Shown piece after piece: positions 54,779 through 62,582 of a stretch of DNA of 64,000 nt (the first letter of the stretch is position 1; each line of letters starts with the position of its first letter). Both the position numbers and the translations under genes were made by a program. Origin of the DNA: Ensifer adhaerens (GTDB taxonomy: Bacteria > Pseudomonadota > Alphaproteobacteria > Rhizobiales > Rhizobiaceae); contig NZ_CP118611.1 in assembly GCF_028993555.1 (NCBI RefSeq), forward strand, positions 552,001 through 616,000. The letters run 5' to 3'. Below the pieces are notes generated by a model, which was given only the letters and a program-made list of their open reading frames with translations, had not been told where the DNA came from and did not search any database.

Positions 54779-55093
54779 TCAGACGGACGTCGTATCGCGA
54801 ACGCCGCTGTCGAGGGCATTGTGCGCTGCCTGCATGACATCGATGTCGTGAATGTGGCTTATGGTTGCCATTTCCATCATCAGTTCGCCGATTACTAGAT
54901 CAATGCGTCTCGGCGTGTCGCTTTCCTGTTTCGCGACGGTGGCCTCAAGCTGCTCGCGCGATCCGCCCAAGGCAACATAGAGTTCCAGAGCTGTCGTCAG
55001 AACGTTCGTGCGGCGCACGGAGATATCGCTGGTCGATGCCTCTCCCGCGGAGGCAACCATCAATCGAACAGCTCTGTTTTGGAACTCGCTCAT
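54779..55093 (-). CDS. Hypothetical protein, 104 residues
   Basis: A small, probably helical, soluble protein starting MSEFQNRAVRLMVASA. An AGGGTG lies a few bases upstream of the ATG. The C-terminal half (DLVIGELMMEMATISHIHDIDVMQ) is acidic and helical and faintly recalls MazG-like folds, but no metal-binding motif is clear. No function is assigned. It is divergent from the DUF763 gene. Confidence 0.6.
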   Translation of the reverse strand: MSEFQNRAVRLMVASAGEASTSDISVRRTNVLTTALELYVALGGSREQLEATVAKQESDTPRRIDLVIGELMMEMATISHIHDIDVMQAAHNALDSGVRDTTSV

Positions 55094-55344
55094 TCTGCAC
55101 CCTGTTCAAATGCCATTTGGTGCGGAGCATATCGTCGATTGCTGAACCCTATCTTAAGCGCAAAGGTAGTGTTGATGGTGCAATTGGGTATTGTTCAAGC
55201 CGGCGCAGTCGAGCCTTCCTGAAAGCAAGGCCTGGTCATGGCGGCTCGGTTTGCGACCGCGGTCTCGCCGGCAGGCTGTGCAAATGAGAACGTTTGGGGA
55301 ACTTTCCTGTGTGACTGCACCATCTGCCAGTGTATAAGGGCCGG

Positions 55345-56628
55345 ATGGTTCAAAGAGCAGGCAGTGCAGATCTTCCGCTTCACGGTGGCCGGGTTCCCCG
55401 GTGGCTTGGCGAGCGCATGACGAAACTTGGCGCGATCATCACCCAGGCGATCGTCATCGAATATGGTCGAGACGAGTTTCTTCGGCGGCTGGCGCATCCA
55501 TTCTGGTTTCAGTCTTTCGGATGCGTCATGGGCATGGACTGGCACTCTTCGGGCATCACCACCAGCGTCATAGGCGCTCTGAAGCGCGGTTTGTCACCTC
55601 TGTCAGGCGAACTCGGTATTCATGTCTGCGGCGGGCGAGGGCGGAATTCCCGGGAGACGCCCGGCGAACTGATTGCGATCGGTGAGCGGGTGGGGCTCGA
55701 TGGAGGCGGCCTGGCGACAATCAGCCGGCTCGTCGCAAAGGTCGACAGTGCGGCGGTGCAGGACGGCTTCGACCTTTACCTGCACGGGTTTATCGTCACC
55801 GACGACGGCAAATGGGTCATCGTGCAACAGGGCATGAACGGCGAGAAGCGGCAGGCCAGGCGCTATCACTGGCTTTCGGAGGGGATCACCAGCTTCGTGA
55901 GTTCGCCCCACGCGGCAATCGAAGGTGCAGGGCAGGGCGAGATCGTCAATCTTGCCGACCGCCGCGCTGCAGCCTCGCGCAATAGCCAGCTCGATCTCCT
56001 GGCTTCGCTCGGACCGGATCGGATCGTCCGTGAGGTCGCGGCCATCGAGCCAAGGCGCGCGGCAAAGCAAAGCGCGCAGCCAATGCTGCCGCATCTGATC
56101 ATGCCGGCGCATCACGATGTGCGCGAGGAAGACGTCAATATGAGACGCCTGCATGCCACGCTTGCTGCTGCTGCCGACCGTGGTCCAGAAGATTTCGAGC
56201 ATCTCCTGTTGGTGCCGGGCGTTGGGGCGCGGACCGTCAAGGCGCTGGCGATGGTGGCCGAAGTGGTACACGGTGCGCCATGCCGGTTCGCGGATCCGGC
56301 GCGCTTCTCGCTTGCCCACGGCGGCAAGGATCGACACCCATTTCCGGTCCCCCTGAAAGTCTATGACGAGACGATCCGGGTGATGAAGTCCGCCGTGTCG
56401 AAAGCGAAGCTCGGCCGCGACGAAGAGATGCAGGTCCTCAAGCGCCTCGATGACCAGGCCCGCCAGTTCGAGAAATACGTGACCGGCCCGGACCTCAAGG
56501 AAATCGTGGCCGGCGAGTTTCGCCAATCGCAAGAGTTCGGCGGTCGCAGCGTTTTTGGCTGGGAAGGATCGGACGAGCCGACGAGAGATGCAGACCGGTC
56601 ACGCCGTCAGGAGTACCGCGACCGGTAG
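55345..56628 (+). CDS. DUF763 protein
   Basis: A 427-residue protein of family DUF763, known from archaea and scattered bacteria, with no established function. It begins MVQRAGSADLPLHGGRVPRW and has the conserved WFQSFGCVMGMDWHSSG. A later LLVPGVGARTVKALA looks like a helix-hairpin-helix DNA-binding motif, and conserved His and Asp (SLAHGGKDRHPFPV) could be catalytic. ATG 55345 is chosen over an ATG five codons earlier because the family's N-terminus starts there. Role in nucleic-acid handling is inference. Confidence 0.85.
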   Translation: MVQRAGSADLPLHGGRVPRWLGERMTKLGAIITQAIVIEYGRDEFLRRLAHPFWFQSFGCVMGMDWHSSGITTSVIGALKRGLSPLSGELGIHVCGGRGRNSRETPGELIAIGERVGLDGGGLATISRLVAKVDSAAVQDGFDLYLHGFIVTDDGKWVIVQQGMNGEKRQARRYHWLSEGITSFVSSPHAAIEGAGQGEIVNLADRRAAASRNSQLDLLASLGPDRIVREVAAIEPRRAAKQSAQPMLPHLIMPAHHDVREEDVNMRRLHATLAAAADRGPEDFEHLLLVPGVGARTVKALAMVAEVVHGAPCRFADPARFSLAHGGKDRHPFPVPLKVYDETIRVMKSAVSKAKLGRDEEMQVLKRLDDQARQFEKYVTGPDLKEIVAGEFRQSQEFGGRSVFGWEGSDEPTRDADRSRRQEYRDR

Positions 56629-56785
56629 GCGGCTCATGTGACTGCAAGGCGTTGCAGCGAATCTCTTTCTTTGATCTCTTCGAAGAGTTCTCGCCGGAAC
56701 TCAAACCTCCTCCCAAGGGTTGGAAGGTCGTGCGAACAAGCTAGCGAGAGCAACCAGCAGAATCCACGTCAAGAGGAGTCTCGCG

Positions 56786-56980
56786 ATGGAAGAACTGCAG
56801 AGCATCACGGTATCTGAGGAACGGCTCGAAGATTGCCGGGACGTCGTTGAACTTGACCTCCAACTTTTGATCCGCGAGACGATCGACTCCGGGTTTTCGG
56901 TGGAGGAGGTGTTGATCGCGATCAGCGAACTGGTGGCGGAGGATTTCGCCCACGCCGTCAAGATCGCCAGCGTCCACTAG
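56786..56980 (+). CDS. Small acidic hypothetical protein, 64 residues
   Basis: Starts MEELQSITVSEERLEDC after a good AGAGGAG ribosome site. It is acidic and probably all helical. No known domain was recognised. A longer version from 56720 is possible but lacks a clear ribosome site. Confidence 0.6.
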   Translation: MEELQSITVSEERLEDCRDVVELDLQLLIRETIDSGFSVEEVLIAISELVAEDFAHAVKIASVH

Positions 56981-57482
56981 GGGACGTATTGCCGGCCGAA
57001 GCGCTGTATCTGGCCGCACAGCGAGAGGTCCTTCGGGCAAAAGCGCCGGAGCTTGGCGTCAATTCGGTGAGAGCGGGATCAGAAAAGTTAAGCCCCAGGC
57101 TTCTCGCCAACGTTCGGAAAGCCAGTGGGGCCTAGAAGCTGCGCATGGAAGAGGCAGGCTGCTGCCGCGGAAAGCGACGCTTCGTCGTCGCATGGTTGAG
57201 GCCGCTACTTCCCCTTGTCAGAGCGTCTGGCGGCCTCGAAGCATTGCGCTTCAGTCGAAATTGAACTCCAGGCACGCATTCGCGTCAAGGTTTAGCGATT
57301 AGCCATTTCGAAGCTCAGCGATTAGCCAATTTGAACTAGCCAGGTGCCTCCGCCGTATGTCTGGACCGCTCGATCAGGTGCCAGGCGTTGTCGCGTCGGC
57401 TAGGGCTGATCCGCTCGAGGATTTCGGCGTCGCATGAACCTCTCCGTCCTACCCGCAGACGCCTTGAGGCCAATCGCATTTC
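56981..57482. other. Intergenic region with direct repeat
   Basis: About 500 bases without a supported gene. It holds the 12-base direct repeat at 57294-57328 and, on the minus strand around 57350-57440, an open stretch without a start codon that may be a gene remnant but matches nothing recognised. Confidence 0.4.
57294..57328. repeat. 12-base direct repeat, 23-base period
   Basis: AGCGATTAGCCA occurs at 57294-57305 and 57317-57328, and both copies continue with a similar (T/A)TTnGAA tail. No gene start is close, so it may be a site left from a lost promoter. Confidence 0.6.
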
Positions 57483-58412
57483 CTAACGGGCCGGTTCGGC
57501 GGGACGGTGCCCTTCGAACAGCGGACGGTATTTCGCAAGCGCCTGGCCTGCAAACTCGGTAAAGGCGCTGACGCGGGCCGTTCGGCGCAAATCCTCGTGG
57601 GTGAGAAGCCAGAGCTCCCTCGTCATGTCAGCAACAGGTGCGCCGATGCGTATCAGGCCGGGCGTCGTGTCGCCGAGATAGCAGGGCAGAGCGGTAAGGC
57701 CGATGCCGGCGACTGCTGCTTCACGTGCCGCAACCAGGGAGTCGCAGCGCAGCGCCGCCGGGGAAGGCAGGGCCGCGCGCATCCATCGGGCGACACTTGT
57801 GGAAGCAAGCGCATCGCCGAGGCCGATCCAGCGTTCCCTCGCGAAATCGACCTCGTCGACTGACGCAACGCGACATTCCTGGAGGTAGGAAGGCGCGGCG
57901 TAGATGGCGAAAGCAACACTCGCGATCCGGCGACCGACGAGGGCATCCGGTGAATCGACCGCGGGGCGAATGGCGACGTCTGCATCGCGATGGGAGAGAT
58001 TTGCGAGAGCATTCGACGTGCTCACTTCGAGCAGGACGCCGGGGTGTCGTTGTCGGAAGGCAGCCAATATCGACGGCAGTATCGAGGCCATCAGCGTATC
58101 GGTTGTGGTGATCCGCAGGCTCCCTTCCAGACGCAGATCCTGCCCCGTCAGGCGCCGCTCGAGTTCAGTGACCGTTTCAGCCATCTGCCGCGCCACCGCC
58201 AGCAGTTCCTCGCCCCCGGCCGTGAGCGTGTAGCCGGATGGGAGGCGATCAAACAGCCGGACCCCCAATTTCTGCTCGAAGGATCCGACGCGCCGGAGCA
58301 CGGTGGTGTGATTGACACCGAGCGCGCGGGCGGCAGCGGCAAGAGAATTTGCCTCCGCGACCGCCAGGACAAAACGGAGATCTTCCCAGTCGATACGGTG
58401 GTGGCTGTGCAT
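57483..58412 (-). CDS. LysR-family regulator
   Basis: A 309-residue LysR regulator. The helix-turn-helix region is FVLAVAEANSLAAAARALGVNHTTVLRRVGSFE, and an effector domain follows. The pattern VNHTTVLRRV is the subgroup often found beside stress and GST genes. It is divergent from the GST gene and probably controls GST and the DUF606 transporter. Confidence 0.9.
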   Translation of the reverse strand: MHSHHRIDWEDLRFVLAVAEANSLAAAARALGVNHTTVLRRVGSFEQKLGVRLFDRLPSGYTLTAGGEELLAVARQMAETVTELERRLTGQDLRLEGSLRITTTDTLMASILPSILAAFRQRHPGVLLEVSTSNALANLSHRDADVAIRPAVDSPDALVGRRIASVAFAIYAAPSYLQECRVASVDEVDFARERWIGLGDALASTSVARWMRAALPSPAALRCDSLVAAREAAVAGIGLTALPCYLGDTTPGLIRIGAPVADMTRELWLLTHEDLRRTARVSAFTEFAGQALAKYRPLFEGHRPAEPAR

Positions 58413-58654
58413 GATGGTGCGAACCTACAACGGTGTTAGCGCATCGAGCGCGCGAAGTTGCAGCGCCGTTCCCTCAATTTTCGATCGGATCGGCAACGCC
58501 GGCCCATAACCAGCCGCGCTGGTGTTGACCTGCGCGTCCTGGTTGGTGTGCAAATATGCAGTACAATACGGCAAAGCAACAGATCGCGCTGCGAGAATGC
58601 ACGATCTAACTAAGTAGCCACGATCGGACGGGCCGGTCGATGGAGCTACGCAAG
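58413..58654. promoter_or_regulatory. Divergent LysR / GST control region
   Basis: A 242-base gap serving both directions. The stretch TGCAAATATGCAGTACAATACGG around 58548-58572, split by TATGCA, is AT-rich and may hold a promoter. A GGAG site precedes the GST start at 58655. Confidence 0.35.
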
Positions 58655-59299
58655 ATGACCCCCATCCAACTCTACACCTACCAGACGCCGAATGGTCACA
58701 AGGCCTCGATCATGCTGGAGGAGACCGGGCTGCCCTACGACGTTCACCTCGTCGATATCGAGGCCGGAGACCAGAAGAAGCCGGAGTTCTTGGCCCTCAA
58801 CCCCAACAACAAGATTCCTGTCATCGTCGATCCCGATAAGGGGCTCACCGTCTTCGAGTCGGGCGCGATCCTGCACTATCTGGCCGAGCGCTCCGGTGTG
58901 CTCCTGCCCGGCTGCGATGCGGAGCGCATCCAGGTGCAAAGCTGGACCTTGTTCCAGGCCGCCCATGTCGGCCCGACCTTGGGGCAACTGTGGAACTACA
59001 AGGTCTTCGCGCAAGAGAAGATCCCCTACGTCATCGGGCGCTTCGAGACGGAAGCAAACCGTGTCTATCGCGTGCTTGAGGGGCAACTGACGCGCCATTC
59101 CCACATCGCGGGCGAGGCATACGGCATTGCCGACGTGATGATCTGGCCATGGATCCATGCCGGTCTCTCAAAGCTCGGGCTTTCGCTCGACGCAACACCT
59201 CATCTCGCCCGTTGGTACATGGCGGTCGGGGCACGCCCGGCCGTCTTGCGTGGACTGGTCGTGCCACGGCTGCCGGTTCGCGAGAAAACCAGCGCCTGA
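58655..59299 (+). CDS. Glutathione S-transferase (YfcG-like)
   Basis: A 214-residue GST. The thioredoxin-like N-domain reads IQLYTYQTPNGHKASIMLEE, with glutathione-site pattern NNKIPVIVDPD and FESGAILHYLAE; the helical C-domain follows. The Asn-containing TPNGHK loop resembles YfcG/Ure2p-like disulfide-bond reductases rather than classical Ser/Tyr GSTs. ATG 58655 is chosen for its upstream GGAGC; an in-frame ATG at 58640 would add five residues. It precedes the DUF606 gene by 49 bases. Confidence 0.9.
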   Translation: MTPIQLYTYQTPNGHKASIMLEETGLPYDVHLVDIEAGDQKKPEFLALNPNNKIPVIVDPDKGLTVFESGAILHYLAERSGVLLPGCDAERIQVQSWTLFQAAHVGPTLGQLWNYKVFAQEKIPYVIGRFETEANRVYRVLEGQLTRHSHIAGEAYGIADVMIWPWIHAGLSKLGLSLDATPHLARWYMAVGARPAVLRGLVVPRLPVREKTSA

Positions 59300-59348
59300 T
59301 CTCTTCTCCCCCATCCATCTTCAACGCTATTCTCAAGGAGGTTCCGTC

Positions 59349-60272
59349 ATGGAGACCCTGTTCGTCCCCTTGGCTCTCGTCGCGGGCGGTCTGCTCGCCG
59401 TTCAAGCCGGCGCCAATGCGCAACTTTCGAAAGCGGTCGGCTCTCCGTTCGCGGCCACCACGCTCCAGCTTGCAATTGGCACCGGTTTGCTGTTTCTCGT
59501 CGCCCTGTTCACCGGAACTCTCGCCGTACTCGGCGCCATTCCGCAGGCCGAGTGGTGGCATCTGATCGGAGGCACTGCCTCGGCCGTCTATGTCGTCTCG
59601 ACGATCGTTCTATTCCCTCGTCTTGGCGCAGTGGTATCGGTCGGCCTCTTTATCGCCGGGCAGATGCTCGCCTCTCTCGCACTTGATGGCTTCGGCCTGC
59701 TTGGTGTGACGCAAACCGGGCTTCGGGCCGGAGCAGCGGCCGGCACGCTTGTCGTGCTTCTCGGTGTCGGCATGGTCGTGTTCGGACAGGGCGGAAAGGA
59801 CAACCTCAAAGCGGACCAGCTTGGGTGGATCGCCCTGGCACTTGTGGCCGGCGCGGTCCTCCCGGTCCAGGGGGCCGTCAATGCGCTGCTGCGCCAGGAG
59901 CTCGGCGGTGCCCCGTTTGCGGTGGGCGCGATCTCGTTTTTCGTCGCCACGCTCGCCATGGCAGCGGTGATGCTGGTGGCGTTCGCCAGGCAGAAAACGC
60001 CTCGTCCCAATATCGGCGGCGTGCAGACCATGCCGTGGTGGGGTTGGCTCGGCGATTTCGCCGGAGCGACCTATGTCACCACGGTGTTTACGGCCATCCC
60101 GGTGATCGGCGCTGCCGCTGCCGTCGGTTTCACCGTCGCAGGTCAGCAGGTCGCAAGCGTATTCGTCGACCGTTACGGCTGGTTCCGCCTTCCGCAGCGG
60201 CCGGTGTCGGGCTTGCGTCTTGCCGGGGTGGCGCTGCTGCTGGCCGGCGTCGCTCTCATCAAGCTTGTCTGA
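59349..60272 (+). CDS. YdcZ/DUF606-family transporter, tandem repeat
   Basis: A 307-residue membrane protein made of two DUF606 (YdcZ) repeats, each starting with an AGxxxxxQAGxNAxL-type segment (LAVQAGANAQLSK; VLPVQGAVNALLRQ). About ten membrane segments fit the drug/metabolite transporter superfamily. AAGGAGG lies just before the ATG. The substrate is unknown. It follows the GST gene and ends at a strong terminator. Confidence 0.88.
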   Translation: METLFVPLALVAGGLLAVQAGANAQLSKAVGSPFAATTLQLAIGTGLLFLVALFTGTLAVLGAIPQAEWWHLIGGTASAVYVVSTIVLFPRLGAVVSVGLFIAGQMLASLALDGFGLLGVTQTGLRAGAAAGTLVVLLGVGMVVFGQGGKDNLKADQLGWIALALVAGAVLPVQGAVNALLRQELGGAPFAVGAISFFVATLAMAAVMLVAFARQKTPRPNIGGVQTMPWWGWLGDFAGATYVTTVFTAIPVIGAAAAVGFTVAGQQVASVFVDRYGWFRLPQRPVSGLRLAGVALLLAGVALIKLV

Positions 60273-60281
60273 ACCAAAACC

Positions 60282-60318
60282 CTCTCAGGCCGTCGGCGAT
60301 CCGCCGACGGCCTGAGAG
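60282..60318. terminator. Strong bidirectional terminator
   Basis: A perfect 17-base-pair stem (60282-60298 with 60302-60318) and 3-base loop, between the DUF606 gene and the convergent LysR remnant. Confidence 0.85.
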
Positions 60319-60329
60319 CTTGCATCTGG

Positions 60330-60869
60330 CTACGTCGCCTGGCTGGCAACCCTCATCCCGAGTTGCATTTCCTGCGCGGTGGCGCGCGTCGCCTCGACAT
60401 AGGCATCGACGAGATGGCGGTTCTTTGTGTCGCGAAGCCAGCAGAGGCTGAGATCAGATGCAATGTTGGGGCGGAAGGGTCGGATCGTCAGGTGATCGCG
60501 CTGGCCGTAGGCGAACACCGGGTCGACGATGGCAATCCCGAGCCCGTTGGCGACCATTTCACACACTGCCGGCGCAAGGGTTCTATCCATGATGTAATTC
60601 AGTCGGGTCCTATAGCCATCAAGCGTGCTCTCGATCTTCTGCTGGATGCGGTTGTCGGCGGCAAAACCGATATAGGGCTCGCCGTCGATATCGGCGGGCT
60701 CGACCTCTTGTTTCGCGGCGAAGCGATGCCCTGCCGGCGCGATACAGACAAGGTCGCCACCGCGTAAGGGAACGCACTCGATATAGGGGTTGTCCGTATT
60801 GCGGCGCCGGATCAGATCGACGGCGCGCTCGATCTGCTTGATGCCGGCAAAGACAGGGCGAGGAAACTT
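60330..60869 (-). pseudogene. LysR-family regulator, C-terminal remnant
   Basis: About 180 residues of a LysR effector-binding domain, open to the stop at 60330. Readable parts include IKQIERAVDLIRRRNTD, CVPLRGGDLVCIAPAGHRF, YIGFAADNRIQQKIE and MVANGLGIAIVDPVFAYG. The DNA-binding half and start codon are missing, and a TGA in the same frame (60870-60872) closes it. The break coincides with the start of a plus-strand gene remnant. It cannot bind DNA and should be non-functional. Confidence 0.8.
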
Positions 60870-60973
60870 TCATGGCGGATGCCGGGCTGCTGAAGGGTAA
60901 GGTCATCTACGAGACCTGGATCGACCGATCCTTCTACGAAGCGGCGCTCAAAACGGTTGCCGCCAGCAACTGA
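60851..60973 (+). pseudogene. 3' remnant of a divergent gene, perhaps a solute-binding protein
   Basis: About 33-40 codons open to the stop at 60971-60973, reading MADAGLLKGKVIYETW and later FYEAALKTVAASN. This looks like the C-terminus of an NMT1/TauA-type binding protein. The start of the gene is missing. A terminator-like hairpin (60985-60993 with 61001-61009) follows, as expected after a real gene. Confidence 0.55.
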
Positions 60974-60984
60974 TCCTGTAGGTT

Positions 60985-61009
60985 CGGCGGCGGCGCAGTT
61001 CCGCCGCCG
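60985..61009 (+). terminator. Terminator-like hairpin
   Basis: A 9-base-pair GC stem (60985-60993 with 61001-61009), 7-base loop, followed by CTTTCGCATTTTC. It follows the plus-strand gene remnant by 11 bases. Confidence 0.65.
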
Positions 61010-61029
61010 CTTTCGCATTTTCTTTCGTG

Positions 61030-62484
61030 ATGTCGTCCATTTCCTCTTCTCCGCTTCCATTTCACCGAACACGCATTGTTCCGGCCGTCGTGGCCGTGGC
61101 TTTCTTCATGCAGATGCTCGACAGCACGATCATCGCGACGTCGCTGCCGGCCATGGCCAAGGCCTTCGCGACGGATGTGGTGACGCTCAACATCGGCTTT
61201 ACTGCCTATCTTCTGGCCATGGCCGTGTTCATTCCGCCGGCCGGCTGGCTCGCCGAACGTTTTGGCGCACGGGAGGTCTTTCTCGCCGCCATCGGGTTGT
61301 TCACGCTCGCCTCGGTCGCCTGCGGCTTTTCCGGATCGCTTGTCGAATTCACCGCAGCGCGGCTCTTCCAGGGCGCATCCGCCGCGCTGATGACGCCGGT
61401 CGGACGTCAGCTGGTATTGCGCGATGCGCCCAAGGCGGAATTGGTGCGGGCGATTGCCACCATCACCTGGCCGGCGTTGATTGCGCCCGTCATTGGTCCG
61501 CTGATCGGTGCCTGGATCACCACTCACGCCGGCTGGGAGTGGAATTTCTTCATCAATCTGCCGCTCGGCATACTCGGCGTTGTGCTCGTTGCCTTTTTTG
61601 TGCCGCGCGTGCCGGCCGAAGGTGCGCGGCCCTTTGATGTCATCGGCTTCGTGCTGACCGGCGGCGCACTTGCACTGACCCTTGCTGGCCTGGAGCTCTC
61701 CAGTTCATCGACGGGTGGCGCCGGCACGCTTGGCCTTCTGGCTGCCGGCATGCTCGCTGGATTTTTTGCCGTCCGCCATCTTCGGCGCGCGCCGCATGGT
61801 CTGCTCGATTTAGCAGTGTTGAAGATCCCGACCTTCGCCTTCGCGACGCTCTCGGCAGGCACGGCCGGGCGGCTCGCCGTCAACGCGACGCCTTTCCTCC
61901 TGCCGTTGCTCTTCCAGGTCGGTCTCGGCTTCGATGCCGTGGAGACCGGTTCGCTGGTTTTTGTCTACTTCCTCGGCAACCTCCTGATGAAGAGCGTGAC
62001 GACGCCGGCTCTGCGTCGCTTCGGCTTCCGCAGATTGCTCGTCGTCAACGGCGTGATCGCCGCCTTGACGATCGGCGCCTTCGCCTTCGTCGACGGAGAA
62101 ACGCCGCGCCTTCTCGTCTCGGCGCTGCTGATTGCCTGTGGCCTTTCCCGTTCGATGCAGTTCACCGCGCTGACGACGATCGCCTTCGCGGATGTGACAT
62201 CCGCCCAGCGAAGTGCCGCGACAGCGATCTCAGCAATGCTCCAGCAACTTTCGCAACTGCTCGGCATTGCTGTCGCGGCCGCGGTCATTCGCTTCGCATC
62301 CTATCTGACTGGAGGGGGAAGCGACGCGGGCATGCTCCCCGATATCCGTGCGGCGTTCCTGTTTATCGCCGCCATCGGGCTTGTTTCGGCGCTGCGCTTT
62401 CTGGCGCTGTTGCCCGAGGCTGGCGCCGAAGTTTCTGGCCATCGTCCCACTCGACGATCCTCCGTCGGCGACGGCGCCCGCTAG
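61030..62484 (+). CDS. MFS multidrug transporter, DHA2 (EmrB/QacA-like)
   Basis: A 484-residue exporter with hallmark first segment FFMQMLDSTIIATSLPAMA, the loop after segment 2 GWLAERFGAREV, and motif C region WPALIAPVIGPLIGAWI. About 14 membrane segments. It has no membrane-fusion partner gene nearby. An in-frame GTG lies one codon upstream of the chosen ATG. The substrate is probably a lipophilic compound. Confidence 0.9.
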   Translation: MSSISSSPLPFHRTRIVPAVVAVAFFMQMLDSTIIATSLPAMAKAFATDVVTLNIGFTAYLLAMAVFIPPAGWLAERFGAREVFLAAIGLFTLASVACGFSGSLVEFTAARLFQGASAALMTPVGRQLVLRDAPKAELVRAIATITWPALIAPVIGPLIGAWITTHAGWEWNFFINLPLGILGVVLVAFFVPRVPAEGARPFDVIGFVLTGGALALTLAGLELSSSSTGGAGTLGLLAAGMLAGFFAVRHLRRAPHGLLDLAVLKIPTFAFATLSAGTAGRLAVNATPFLLPLLFQVGLGFDAVETGSLVFVYFLGNLLMKSVTTPALRRFGFRRLLVVNGVIAALTIGAFAFVDGETPRLLVSALLIACGLSRSMQFTALTTIAFADVTSAQRSAATAISAMLQQLSQLLGIAVAAAVIRFASYLTGGGSDAGMLPDIRAAFLFIAAIGLVSALRFLALLPEAGAEVSGHRPTRRSSVGDGAR

Positions 62485-62542
62485 ATTGTCTGAAGCTGCA
62501 GCCTTTCGGCTGACGCGTACGCCTTCAGGCCGGGCCAGGCGA

Positions 62543-62567
62543 GAGAGGGCAGGCACGCTGCCCTCTC
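62543..62567. terminator. Convergent terminator hairpin
   Basis: A perfect 10-base-pair stem (62543-62552 with 62558-62567) and 5-base loop between the convergent MFS and monooxygenase genes. Confidence 0.75.
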
Positions 62568-62582
62568 GTCGGCTCGCTTTCG

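Noticed and set aside
55238..55420. Small frame with CDCTIC resembling a GFA-type cysteine motif
   Set aside because: It is too short, overlaps the DUF763 start in another frame, and lacks the rest of the GFA zinc sites.
57350..57440. Minus-strand open stretch reading EILERISPSRRDNAWHL
   Set aside because: It looks protein-like but has no start codon and no family I can recognise, so it is not called as a gene remnant.
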